The notes under the pieces: model-generated
Told to the model about the DNA's origin: nothing
Seen by the model: only the letters and a program-made list of their open reading frames with translations
Database searches by the model: none
Origin: Bromus sterilis
Taxonomy: Eukaryota > Streptophyta > Magnoliopsida > Poales > Poaceae
Direction: 5' to 3'
NCBI GenBank assembly: GCA_950022295.1
Contig: OX465601.1
Span: forward strand, 115,835,501 to 115,899,500
DNA length: 64,000 bases
Part shown: one piece after another, positions 12,715 to 23,478 of the stretch
How the letters are laid out: each line of letters opens with the position of its first letter
How positions within the stretch are numbered: position 1 is the stretch's first letter
Program-made: the position numbers and the translations under genes

Positions 12715-12863
12715 GATGCAGAAGAATTAATGTGAAAAATTGCCAAGAACTATAAATATTGGTCCGTTCCTGAACCACTTCTACCACCGAAAAAGAGGGG
12801 CATGCTTGTTCTGAACCCCGAAGATATGCAAGAAGCAAAGAAGTCTATAAAGGAGAAGGGTAT
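12715..12863 (+). pseudogene. gag: Element A gag, duplicated segment before element B
   Basis: These 149 bases repeat 12247-12395 with an exact offset of 468 bp (156 codons) and few differences. The copy carries the same in-frame TGA as the first copy (12733-12735), so that stop existed before the duplication. It ends at the target site GGTAT where element B is inserted, and the gag sequence resumes after B at 33572 in the same frame. Confidence 0.88.
12859..12863. other. Target-site duplication of element B, left copy (GGTAT)
   Basis: GGTAT precedes B's left LTR and is repeated at 33572-33576 after B's right LTR. The original gag sequence reads through this site in the first gag copy (12391-12395), which confirms both ends of B. 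Confidence 0.92.
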
Positions 12864-14479
12864 TGATACGTCCAAGACGTATCTATAATTTCTGCTTGCT
12901 CCATGCATGTTTTGTGTGATATTGCTATGATCTAGATACACTTTTGATCATATTTGGACTAACCTATTAACTCAGTGCACCCCAGTGCCAGTTCCTGTTT
13001 TCTGCTGTTTTTCTATTTCAAGTCTCCCCCATATAAAAAGTGCCAGAAAAATTCGGGAAAATTCAGATAAAAAATCAGCGTGAAGGAAGCTTCGCGAAGA
13101 GCCCGAGAGGGGCCAGAGGGGAGCCAGGGGGGCCCAGGCGGCCACCCGGCGCGGAGCCACCCCTGGCCGCGCCAGGGGGGCGCCTGGGGCCCCTGGTCCA
13201 CCTCTTGCTGCCCACCTTCGCCTATATATTCTCCGTCACGGGGAAACTCCAGAAGAAGAACCCTATTTCGCAAACTCTCCTCTGTTCCGCCGCCGCCGCG
13301 CTTCCGAGATCGGGAGCACCAGAAGACCTCTTCCCGGCACCCTGCCGGAGGGAGGTTTGATCTCCGGGAGTCTCCTCTGCACCATGGATGCTCCCCGGAT
13401 GTCTTGTGAGTAGTTTTCCTTGGACCATGGGTCCGTGATCAGTAGCTATGTGATGTTCTCCTCCCCTCTTTGTTCTTCATGTTTTAGACCCCGTGAGCTG
13501 CCCTACATGATCGAGGCACTTTTGTAATATTTCTGCTATTGCTATGCTGAGTTTGATGGGATTTGATGGATTATGAGATTATGTTCAGATTGGGATAGAG
13601 TAATATATTTGGTTTTTATCTCTTATATTTTTGTTCCTACGTAACTCTTGCATGTTCTCCGTTGCTGTTTATTGCTTTGGCCAAGTAGTAGGTAGTGACT
13701 CCAAGAGGGAACGTTTTTCTCGATTGTGGGTTCATGCCCCCCGATGACACGCTTGAGTGACAGAAACATCAGTCTAGGGGATGTGTTGTTGCCACAAGGG
13801 GGAAAACAACGGTGCTTGTAACCGCTGTTACAAGGATTTTTTACTTTACGCAAAGTTCTTTTTAATGCAGTTGTCTGTTGCTTTGTGTTTACACTTTGGG
13901 TGGGGCTCGCAACTTAATACCAGCGAGATGTTCTGGATAGATATCTCAAGGTGGTTGATTAGTAGTACATGCAGTTGGATTACGGTCTACTTATTTTGGC
14001 GTACTGCCCGTGCTTTTGAACCTCTTCCTTTCTTTTGTAGCATAGTTAGCATTGCGGCGCGTTCATAATCCTGTCAATCGCCCTTCTGTAATTTGTTTAC
14101 CTCGCATAGCAGTTTTTATCGTCTTTTGGGAGAGAGACATCACTAGTGAACATCACGTATCCCGGTCCATATCCTTATTATTGTTTCCACGCTATATTTA
14201 CTTTCTTGCTTTTACTTTCAATTGCTATCATTATCCCTTGTGTTTTTACCCTTTTTGAACAACAAGACCGGAGAGATTGACAACCTCTCTGAACTTCGTT
14301 GGGAACAAAGTTATCTGTGTCTGTGTGCAGGTCCACGTCATTCGCGCCGCTGACACCTACTTATCATCTCCGGAGTCCTACTGGAGACAAACCTTGGTAT
14401 CTTCACCGAGGGAAACTCGCTGCTGTACTGCATCACGCCTTCCACTTGGGGCTCACCAACGAAGGGCGAGAAGCCATCA
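12864..14479 (+). repeat. Left (5') LTR of element B
   Basis: 1616 bp, beginning TGATACGTCCAAG and ending GAAGCCATCA. It aligns along its length with 31901-33571. It holds two TATA-like sites (13032-13038 and 13223-13230) with a very GC-rich tract between them (about 13080-13215). Compared with the right LTR it lacks one 48-bp tandem copy in that tract and a ~10-bp repeat near its start. Confidence 0.93.
13223..13230 (+). promoter_or_regulatory. TATA-like box in left LTR of element B
   Basis: TATATATT follows the GC-rich tract and is conserved at 32317-32324 in the right LTR. A second candidate, TATAAAA at 13032-13038, lies upstream of the GC-rich tract. Which one is used cannot be told from sequence. 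Confidence 0.45.
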
Positions 14480-14489
14480 AGCAAATTTC

Positions 14490-14507
14490 TGGCGCCGTTG
14501 CCGGGGA
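14490..14507 (+). other. Primer binding site of element B, tRNA-Asp type
   Basis: The same 18-base tRNA-Asp complement as in element A, starting 11 bases after the LTR end. It supports gypsy/Athila-group membership for B. Confidence 0.87.
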
Positions 14508-14644
14508 CTCCGAGTGCTAAGATAGGGGAGTTGCACACTACCCTTTAACTTTGTTTTTTAGTCTTGTTAGTTTACCTTTCAGTTTTTATCTTTGTGTCTT
14601 TTATCAAAAATTACAAAAAATTATTTATCTTGCTAGTTGTCTTT

Positions 14645-15466
14645 ATGTCTGGCCCTTCTGCCTTTGTTGAGACAGAGGTTCTCACCTTTAAACAAAAAGG
14701 TGGAGAAAGTTTAAAAGATGCTTGGTATAGAATTAATGATTCTCAAAGAAGAGCCACCAAGGAGCAATCCACTACTATCCTGCTTAGAAATTTTTATGTT
14801 GGGATTACTCCTTGGAATAGGTTCATATTAGATACTGCTATCAATGGGAATTTTCTAGAATCCCCGACTTGGGAGTCTTTTAATGTTATTGAAAATCTTG
14901 TTGGAAATCTCCCTACTGCTAACATACAAGAAGATATAACTCTATCTCACATTATGAAGAAACTTGAAAATATAGAGTTAGAAATACCAAGTATAACTAG
15001 GAAAAATGAGTTGGATCACAAGATTCAAGGGAATTTGAATAGGCTTGATAGCTCCATGCTTAAAATTATTAAAACTTTGGAGGTCATCAAATCCCGTGAT
15101 ACGGATCTTTCTAGGATAGATAAGATTGAGGAAATCATTAATACTCTAGGAACTACTTTCTCCTCAATCAAACCAAAAAAGGTAGAGACTTCGGCAAGAA
15201 GGGAACCTAAGTTCAATTATGTCCCTAAGGTTCCCCGACCTAAAAATAAACCACCTATTGCCAAAGAAGTTGAAACCGTGAAAACTTTGGAAGAAATACC
15301 TCTCTTTGATAATTTTATAAATGAATCTTCCATTGATTTTCCGCCTTTTGGTTTTCTCCCTAGAAGTATCTTCATTAGGCATTTATTTGAAAGACCTCTT
15401 AAGACTAGTTGTACAATTGAAGAGCTTTTTGATGATCTTGATAATGATTCGATTGATACAACCTGA
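14645..15466 (+). CDS. gag: Element B gag-like protein, short but open
   Basis: An uninterrupted 273-codon frame from the ATG of MSGPSAFVETEV; an upstream TTG start is possible but unlikely in a plant. Residues about 10-80 look like the C-terminal half of a Ty3/gypsy gag domain (GGESLKDAWYRI, then NFYVGITPWNRFILD, then SFNVIENLVG). The middle is rich in Lys, Glu and Ile/Leu and is probably helical (about 95-180), followed by a basic Pro-rich stretch (KVPRPKNKPPIAK). The C-terminus (PFGFLPRSIFIRHLFERP) is not recognised. No zinc knuckle or protease follows. Because it is the only coding frame in B and has no stop, it may be a reduced gag that lets this element be packaged by a partner. Function is inferred; translation is not shown. 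Confidence 0.7.
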   Translation: MSGPSAFVETEVLTFKQKGGESLKDAWYRINDSQRRATKEQSTTILLRNFYVGITPWNRFILDTAINGNFLESPTWESFNVIENLVGNLPTANIQEDITLSHIMKKLENIELEIPSITRKNELDHKIQGNLNRLDSSMLKIIKTLEVIKSRDTDLSRIDKIEEIINTLGTTFSSIKPKKVETSARREPKFNYVPKVPRPKNKPPIAKEVETVKTLEEIPLFDNFINESSIDFPPFGFLPRSIFIRHLFERPLKTSCTIEELFDDLDNDSIDTT

Positions 15467-17514
15467 TCTTTTGCATCATGCCTAGCTAATGGCTTTAAAG
15501 AAGCGCTTTCGGGAGGCAGCCCGCAACGAATTTAGGTTTTTATTTTTGCTTTTGTTGTGTCTTAATGATTGTTACTTCTGTAGCAACATCATTGTATCTT
15601 TATTTTTCAAGCTTTGTGCCAAGTTTAGCCTCTTACGGCAAGGGAAGTAAAAGTTGTGACATGCTGTCCAGAAAACAGATTCCGTACTAGTGACCAGAAA
15701 AATTCCAGAAAAATCCCAGTTCATCTTTTTGAGCTGAAATGTTTACACAGTATGCCCTATACAATTAAGAAACTTCCGTATGTTCTGAGTTTTTTGATTT
15801 GAGTTGCAGAAGTACCCCTAAAAAATTCTTTACTATCTTCTGTTCTGTTTTTCACAGATTCTGCCACGTTTTGTCTCTCCTAACTTTTGCAAACCTTAAG
15901 CTTGATTTTTATTTGCAAAAACTTTTTGGCACTCTTGAGAAACAGTAGCTCTTCAAGAATATCTTTATATACAGTGGAGAAAAATTATTTATTAAGGGTA
16001 CTAACCTCTCTGATCAGCTTATGATGAGTTATGTATGAAAGGAGTTTTCAAGTGTGCGATGGAAGATGATGAAAGAATATCCAGGAGTGTCAAGCGCTCA
16101 AGCTTGGGGATGCACCCATGCATCCTCAATAAATATTCAAGGAGACTCAAGCGTCTAAGCTTGGGGATGCCCCCGTGCATCCCCTTCTCCATCAACAATC
16201 ATCAGTTCGTCCTTCGTCTCACTATATTTTTATCACTTCATGTGTTATGTGCTATGCTTGGAGCGTCTTGCTCTTAGGTTTTGTTTTTAGTTTCTTTAGC
16301 TTTGCTTGCTTTTCATAACAAGTTAGATCCCGTCTTACTTGGTGTGGGAGAGAAACACGCTCCACTTTCAAAATTTAGAACACATCATAGGATTTTTCCT
16401 GCTTATCTTTTTGCTGTTGTGTGTTCTTTATCTTTTCATAGCTACTGCCATGTTTTAATCTTAGTTTGTCTTTAGCAAGAGCCTTGGCTTTTGTTTAGTT
16501 TGTTGCTGGAACTCTTTTTAGTTTTCATGTTTATCTTGTTAAAGAGAGTTGGTTGTTGCATTGAGTTGTGTCTTGTTTTGAGAAGTAGGTGATTGAGGTT
16601 GCTATTTAATTTTAGTAGTAGCTTGCAATAGTTTTGAGGTATTGATGTGAGTAATGTTTGAACTTTTGGTGTCAAGAGCTCTTGCCTATTAGTGATAGGT
16701 GTCGTATTTTGGGAAATCCGTGTGTATTTTCAAAACCTACGACACTAGTTGAGAACTCTAGCTACTAGATGGATCACTACTCTTCTGAGGAGTCAAATAT
16801 CCGAGAACACTCACGTACCATGAGTCGAGGATGCGCAAGGATAACCAAACCCCCATACACTCCTCCTCGGGGTACTTGTCTCTTTGTGAACCTCCTTATT
16901 AGATTGAGAGTTACCGATAATAAGTGCATGAGTTCTTCGGACTAATGTAAGTATTGAAAGTTGACACTTCCACCTTCCCATATTTTGCTAGCCTCTCCCA
17001 TGCCATGCATTGCCTTCTTCTCACTCCGAGAGTTGGTGTCCACCTTCGCCGGTACATCCAAACCCTTGGCATGATATGCTCTGTCATCATAAAACTCCTT
17101 ATATCTTTCCTCAAAACAGCCACCATACCTACCTATCAAGGCATTTTCATAGCCTTTCCGAGTTATATTGCCATGCAACATCCACCTCTTCATGACTTGA
17201 TTCTTCATGTCATACATGTTCCTGCTACACTGGCGGTGACATACATTGCATACATCATGATAGTTACATCTTCTTTATGATTTTGAGGACCTTGTAAAGT
17301 GTGAAAGATCTCCTTTACCTTCTTGTAAAATAGAGTGTTGCCCTTAAGTGAGGAAGAGATCCCAAAGTGGACACAATTAAAAGATCCCAAAGAGGACAAA
17401 TGAGAGTTAATTAGAAAGAGCCATTGAGGCCACACAAAAATACAAAAAATAGAAAAAAGAGAAAAAAGAAATAAAAAGAGAGAAAGGGGCAACACTACTA
17501 TCCTTTTGAGAGAT
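15467..17514 (+). other. Non-coding internal region of element B
   Basis: About 2 kb with no credible ORF. It contains the motif 'ccagaaaaattccagaaaaa' near 15700, shared with A's spacer. Two copies of a polypurine-like block AAGCTTGGGGATGC lie near 16108 and 16160, each next to 'ccatgcatcc' or 'ccgtgcatcc'. A purine-rich stretch precedes the insertion point of element C (17455-17514). Confidence 0.6.
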
Positions 17515-18749
17515 TGAAAGCTCAAGAATGATCAGAAGGGGAGGGGGTGAATGATCACTTCTAAAAATTCTAAGGAACTTAGAAGGAATTCATGCAAACT
17601 GCGAAGGACTAAAGGCATCTCGAAGGAAATACAGTATCGAAGGTAATGCATGGCTCGAGTGAATTGGGAGCGAAGGAAAACATCGAAGACAAACAGGCAA
17701 CGAGTCAATACTTAATGTAAAAGCTAGAAGGAAAACGAGCCTGACATGACGATGTTTGGTAAACCAGTTCACACTCTGCAAAGTGCTACGTCTGGTTGGA
17801 GGGACTGGTGATTGAACACCTGGAGCAAAACTCTCTCCGTCCTATTCTCCATTGCAACAAACTCCTTGAGCCTGTCCAGTTTTCACTCGTGGTAGATGAT
17901 TCAGGACATCTCCGAGACCTTTACAAACTTCCTTCAGCAGCGACAATTACTGTTCGACTGCTTGCAGTTCTCCAAGATAAAAAGATCGGCTAATCTCGAC
18001 CTAAGTCTCTGTGAATTTCTCAACTCAGCTCAGACTTGGGTTTTGGTTTTCTCTCGTTCGATCTCTCTTGGGATGCTCACAGATTTCTGTCTTAGAATCT
18101 TCAGTGGAGCAGCCAACCCGAAATGGCGGGTAGGTGCGGGGTATTTATAGGTGGCGATCCCGATGAGTAAAATGACTGAAGTGACCCGATGCAACCGCTT
18201 GATGCGTGTCCACAACGGTCGGATTCCAATCACTGCGCAACTTTACTTGAGGAACAAGTAATCTGACTTACCGAACGAGTTCTCTCTCGAAGGCACGAAG
18301 TGCAATGACTTTGCCTTCGAGCTATTCACTCGACTCAGTAAGATTTCTCTCGGTAGGATTTCGTGGGTTTAGGTTGAGCAGAGCAAATTCACTTCGACTA
18401 AGATCTCAACTAGCAAACCCCTCTTGATAGTACGGTTTTTCCTATGACTCAAGAAAATAAAGAGAAACTAGTAAAAAGACTAAGTCTTCGACCAGCTTCA
18501 GCTTTCTCCTCGTTGCGCTTTTACTCGAGAGAGTCATCTTCTTCGAAGACATTTTTAGGGGTCGTCTTCCTTCAAAGGTTTCGGTAGATGACTGCAGCTC
18601 CGCTGCAGTGAGTTGTCCTTCGACCTTCTACTTGCAAACTCCATTATTTCGGAACCTAAGTATCTGTTTAAACTCGAAAACAATATTAGTTCCACTTATG
18701 CTTTGTCCAACAATGTCCAAAACCTTCGGGGGCAAAACTTGCTCTTACA
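17515..18749 (-). repeat. 3' LTR of element C (complete)
   Basis: Read on the minus strand it starts TGTAAGAGCAAG directly after a polypurine tract and ends GAGCTTTCA at 17515, 1235 bp. The part 17515-18574 aligns base for base in length with the 5' LTR apart from one 31-bp insertion there. The part 18575-18749 has no counterpart in the 5' LTR. Confidence 0.88.
18142..18149 (-). promoter_or_regulatory. TATA box in 3' LTR of element C
   Basis: On the minus strand CTATAAATACCCC is a near-perfect plant TATA box, conserved at 31085-31092 in the 5' LTR. It lies about 600 bp into the LTR, which leaves ample R/U5. Confidence 0.7.
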
Positions 18750-18764
18750 ATCTCCCCCTTTTTG
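18750..18764 (-). other. Polypurine tract of element C, LTR-adjacent copy
   Basis: The minus-strand sequence CCAAAAAGGGGGAGAT ends at the first base before the TGTAAG LTR start. This fixes the 3' LTR boundary at 18749 and is the plus-strand primer site for reverse transcription. Confidence 0.82.
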
Positions 18765-19234
18765 GACGATTGTTGACAAAACAGGCATCGATAAATAATT
18801 TGAAAGTTTTTGAGTTTTCGATGATAAACCAGTGCTAAGATCGATGAAATACCCCCCTTGATGTAAGCACGGAAGATAAGAATTTCCTGTGAAGTGCATA
18901 TTTGACAAGTAGAGTCGAGGGAAAAATATCATAATCTTAGCGAGTGAAATTGCATTCCAGATAATATCCAATGAGAAATATGCAATCTCCTCGAATGACC
19001 TGTGAACTTATATGAAAGATAACTTCCTGCAAAAAGGTTAAATATCGCAAGCAGCAGATAGATATCTTACGAAAGGGTAGCAGTTCACAGACCTACTTAG
19101 AGTTAGTTACAACCAGATCGAATATGAATCGAAAGTTTGTTGTGACTACTCAGAAACCTCAAAGTCAAGAGTTTATCGAATGAAAAGCAAAGCCCTTAAC
19201 CCCGTAGGCAAACTAATTTCTTCGATGCCACTAC

Positions 19235-19250
19235 ATCTCCCCCTTTTTGT
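19235..19250 (-). other. Second polypurine tract of element C
   Basis: The core AAAAAGGGGGAGAT is identical to the LTR-adjacent tract, about 485 bp further inside and just after the end of the extra ORF. Multiple polypurine tracts in this position are a described feature of Sireviruses. The interval between the two tracts (18765-19234) has no credible ORF. Confidence 0.78.
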
Positions 19251-19293
19251 CACAACGAACAAAAAGTCGAAAGAATAGGGTCGAAAGAAATCC

Positions 19294-22200
19294 CTACTCG
19301 CTTTGGCGGCTCCGGTGACGTCGAGAAGATTCAGCGAGCGTTGGAGCACGACGAATGGTGCGAGCGCCTGGCGGAGTGATCTTCGTGCGGAAGGAGTATT
19401 GATCTCCAGAAGATTCCAGCTGCGATTCCGGCGGGGTCCTGGGGCTTCGAGGATTTGGAGTGTAAACTCTCGGTTCGCGTTGAGGGGCTTCATCTTGCTC
19501 GGAGTCGGAGGAGAAGGTGTTCACTGTAATGTGATAATAATCATCGACACTGAGCACATCTCTGTTCTTCGGCAGCCGAGGGATATTGGGATCCGGGCGA
19601 TCTACTCGATCATCATTAGTCCAATTCCTGTTAAGATGGGGAGGATATTCTTCAAAGCCGCATCGTTGAAGTTGACCGAGGGAATTGAATTTCCGCAGTC
19701 CTTTCCAATCACGGCGAAGGCATTCACGCAGCATCTGATTGTTGTTCATGGTAATATTGCGCAAATGATTTATCTCGTCCATCAGTGCTTGCTTCTGAAT
19801 GAAATCTTGGTCGATCTGATGTTGAAGCATTTGCTGGGACCGAAGAGAAACTTCCATGTGGTGCACTGGCTTGATAAACTTTGAGCGAACATTGCACTCA
19901 GTTAAGTGGGCGCGGATGCCAGTGTGCTCAGCATATTGATCGTTGGGTCGAGCAACAATCTGCAATACTTCCCTAACAGGTGGAGTGAAAATCTTCGGGA
20001 AAATTGACACGGGGAATGGCACGTCCCGAGAGTAATTGCAGATGGCCATCATCCATGGAGCATACGGCTTGTGGGAATTGTGATCATCAGCACAAGACAC
20101 CAAAGTTCAGATGAAGTAGTCTTCAAAATCGAAAGGATGATCGTGGACTAACTTCAACAGAGCAAGTTGCACATCATTGGGAATGGGAGAATCATCTTGC
20201 ACATCGAGCATTGGCATCAAGGTCTTCGAAAGAATATAAAACCATGCCTTTTCTTAAAAAACTAAGTGTCTTGGCTTCGACTCAGCAGGGTAGTGATCTC
20301 CTACTATATATGGATTCATGAGCGTAGCGAATTCAGCAGGAGTTGGAGCAGGTAAGTCATGGAGCTTGTGTGGTAATCCTTCGAACCGAGGTAAATTGAT
20401 GATGGCCAGAAATTTGTCGACAGTCATATGAAATACTTGGCCTTGTATCATATAATCAAATTTCCACGTCTTCGAGTTCTCGGGATCACCAGTGATATAG
20501 AGTGTTGCATAAAATTGCTTGATAAGCTCGGGATTGTAGCCACAATCGAGAGCAAACATCTTGTGAGCATGCAGACCATCAATTGTTTCGGCAACATTCT
20601 CGAAACATGAAGTGGAGTACACCAAAGGCATATCAAGGTATTGATGTTGGAAAACTCTTGCCTTGTTGTACAACACACGAGTGTAATAAATGGCTTGCTC
20701 TTGGGTCCAAAAACGAAGAGAATATGCACTTCTGGGCTTCTCGTAGGGATTTGTAACGAAGAAAAATGGCTTGTGTTCACGTCTTTTGAAGATGGGGCCT
20801 CCTCGAGGAACATCTGAGTGGAACAGGGGCAACATTTCTCTCGGATGAGCAGAATGGAGCAGCTCATCAACTGGAAAAACTTCGGCAGCATTGTCCGGCA
20901 TCTGGTAAACAGGCTCAGAAGGACGAGGAATTGAAGAAGGAACGTTTACAATATCCTGAGCTGGGATTGCTGCAGAAGCATTTTCCTCGGCCTGCGCTTC
21001 GACGGCAACTCCTTCGTCGGTATTAGCATTTTGAGTGGCCTCTTCAGTCTCCATGGCCTCCAAATCTTCGTCTAGTTGTGCAAAAGCATCATCCATTTCT
21101 TCGTTCGAGGAACTTGATGAGGAGGAGGAAGAACTGTCACTAGAACCGGCATCTCCAGAACTATTTCCTTCGACAGCATCTTGACGAGAAGAAACTGTTG
21201 TGATATCAACATCAGCGTCTTCTCCTTCACGCAGAGTTTGTGCAGAGGAATAATCTTTCTGAGCAGAGGAGATGGGGGCTTGAGTTTCTTGCTCGACCGG
21301 AGCAGGTTGCTCGGTCTTTGCTTGTGCTTGGGTCTCGATGGCTGGGGTGGTCGATGGAATGATGCGAGGTGGTGATGGTGGGTTTGGAGGTGGTGACGAG
21401 ACTTTTGGTGGGGATGGTTGACGTGGTGGAGGTGTTTGTTGTCGACGTGGAGGAGTGGCTTGACGAGGGGGTGGAGTTGTTTGGCGAGGGGGTGGAGTTT
21501 TCTCACGAGGAGGAGTGGGTTGCTTGGTGGGGGTTGGTGCAGTTTCCTGTCGTGCTGATGCAGCAACGACCTTAGATGGCTTAGACTTCTTGGCAATCTT
21601 CTCGATCTCTGGTATCCCACGCTCAGAGGTTGGGACAGCAGACTTTCTCTTTCGAGATTGTCTTGAGAACAGGGCATCATTGTGCTCTTTGCAGACAGCA
21701 GACACAATTTGTTGAACCTTTTCATAGACAGCGGTCAAGTTTTCCTTCTGTGCCCTTCTGGATGCTTCAGCGGTGGCAATCTTGGATTTGAAAAACTTTC
21801 GGGACTCAATGTCCTCGGTTTCTTCTTGAAGTTGCCTGGTGTAAAATCGCACTTGTTCCTTATCCTTTCGATCCTGGGTGAGATATCCTTCCCAGCGAAT
21901 CATGTATCGAGCAACATGCTCTTGGATCTCAGCTGGAACATCATCCTCGGCAGTGACCTTGCTCGGTGTGGTAGCCATCTTCCAGAGGATGTGTGAAATA
22001 TTTGCAACATCCCAAGGAGCATGGGCAGCAGAATCTCCTTCGTTTGAACTTTCTTCATCGGCACGAGGGCCGGAACCAACAGGTGCAGCAGGGGCAGGTG
22101 CAGGAGCTGTAGCGGCTCGAGGAACTGGAACAACCTGAGCCTTCTGCCTAGCCTCCTTGGCTTTCTTCACGGCCTCCTTGGTGGTTTTGGCAGCAGCAAC

Positions 22201-23478
22201 GGGTTTTGGTACGGCACTAGGGGCCGCAGCTTTATCCTTCGAGGCACTAGGGGCCTCAGCGTTTTTCTTCGCAGCTCTAGCAGGTGCATCTTTTTTCTTC
22301 GTGACTGTGGGAGTCACAATTTGTTCGGTGGCATTGGGGGCCACAACCTTTTCTTTCGGAGCACCAGGAGTTGTGCCTTCAGAAATCTGTTGTCGATACT
22401 TTTCACTGACCAGATGTAAAATTCCCAGCTGTTTGGCAACCTAAGCCTTTTTATGCTCGGGCTGACTGTGAAAGTTCAGGAGCTTGGAATTTATCAAGTC
22501 CTTTTCTTCTTGCTCTCTTTGCTTTGCCAGCCTTTCCTTGCGCTGAATAAGTGTTTCATCATCCTCTGTCACTTGTGCTTGCTTTCCCTTCGATTTGGCC
22601 GAAGGTTTTGCCCTGCGGGCTTGAACAGGTGGAGTAGAGGATATAGGTGGATCCGTGACCAAGTTGGTCATGTCAATTATTGCTCGAGGAGCCTTTACAG
22701 CCGGCTCCTGGATCCTAATGCCTTTACTGCTCGGCTTCTTTTTCAGAGGAATGTCCTCGACATCAGCCTCAGTGCCAGGGTCTTGATCATTTGAATTTGC
22801 TTCTTCTTCGGAGCTTGCTTCTGGTGGCGAGACAATTACCACCTTTTTCTTTCGCTTGGCTGATTTCTTGCTAGCCTTCGATTTGACACTTGGGCCAACT
22901 TCCTCGGCACCCTTAGCAGCAGCAGCCTCCTTTCTTGCTTTGGCTTCTTTTCTCTTCTGTGCTGGAGCTGCCCGAGCTTCAACCAGCTCTTGAAAGTCGG
23001 CAGGTGTTTTCAGAGAGGATGGACGAGCATCAACTGGAGGAGGTGGTCGATTATCTTTCGTGCACTTAGGCCGTAAGGATTTGACATCCGACCAAGGATT
23101 TTTCAAAGCAAACAACCTCTCCCAGCGGGGCATAAGAGACTTGTATTCATACCAACGAAGAGCTTGTAGCCTTCTTATCTCTTGCAGACAGTTTTCTCTC
23201 GTACGTTCATCTTCAGAACCTGAAGGCGTTCTCAACTTCTTTTCGATAATCACCTCCTCTGATAATCCTTCGGAGTTGTTGGTGATTCTTGTTCGGCCTC
23301 CCACACGCTTGGGTGCTCTGACATTTCCTTTGTTCCCAGATATTTTCCTGCGAAATAGATAGGTACGAGGGAATATAGGAAAGCTGTGAACAAGTACCAA
23401 TGGTTTTCGAGGAAAATCATTTTGAAAGTGGTAAACATGTCCAGAGATTTGTCCCGTCGCAAGTTTTTCATGAAAGTG
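19294..23478 (-). pseudogene. Element C extra 3' ORF (Sirevirus env-like position), broken
   Basis: One frame runs about 1395 codons, broken by TAG at 22441-22443, TAA at 20254-20256 and TGA at 20107-20109. Sireviruses commonly carry an extra ORF here, often called env-like; I see no signal peptide or membrane segment, so an envelope role is not supported. Order: basic N-terminus (RAPKRVGGRTR), Lys/Ala-rich stretch with KRKKK (possible nuclear signal), Pro-rich repeats, acidic Ser-rich run, then a globular part with MTVDKFLAIINLP, and a C-terminus with NRNWTNDDRVDRPDP. The frame opens at 23478 right after a TAG stop and has no ATG near its start; the ATG at 23469-23471 lies in another frame. 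A spliced or frameshifted start is likely. The protein's function is unknown. Confidence 0.75.
21350..21530 (-). repeat. Proline-rich tandem repeat coding for PPPRQ-like units
   Basis: Inside the extra ORF of element C, units such as TPPPRQ, TPPPRQA and TPPRRQQ repeat about six times in a row. In DNA this is a degenerate 'ggtggagg(t/a)gt' type repeat. It is a low-complexity linker between the basic N-terminal part and the acidic Ser-rich run. Confidence 0.75.

Noticed and set aside
13040..13409. Frames of 60-140 codons across the GC-rich parts of A and B LTRs, on both strands
   Set aside because: They arise from GC-rich, stop-poor LTR sequence, differ between LTR copies, and have no domain.
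17510..17514. Target-site duplication of element C (GAGAT on the left)
   Set aside because: No matching GAGAT follows the right end at 31517, where the LTR end and flank are lost. It cannot be supported.
16035..17525. Host genes or tRNA/rRNA genes in the non-coding parts of A and B
   Set aside because: No frame with domain structure, no tRNA cloverleaf boxes apart from the primer sites, and no rRNA-like sequence were seen.
18574..18575. Alternative outer boundary of C's LTR at 18574, where homology between the two LTRs ends
   Set aside because: No polypurine tract precedes that point and no target duplication results. A strong tract ends exactly at 18749 before TGTAAG, so the 5' LTR is truncated instead.
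19303..19884. Plus-strand frame of 193 codons opposite the extra ORF of element C
   Set aside because: It is a shadow of the minus-strand ORF, with no recognisable domain and no separate context.
21072..21725. Minus-strand His/Leu/Pro-rich frame inside the extra ORF
   Set aside because: An alternate frame of the proline-rich repeat; its composition follows from the repeat, not from a protein.
22342..22344. Starts at GTG or TTG for several retrotransposon frames (22344, 23400, 30368, 11209, 35827)
   Set aside because: Plant genes start at ATG. These codons only mark where a frame is open after a stop, so I moved starts to ATG or left them undefined.
19294..23478. Calling the extra ORF of C an envelope gene
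   Set aside because: No signal peptide, membrane-spanning segment or cleavage site is visible. 'Env-like' is used only as a position label from the Sirevirus literature.
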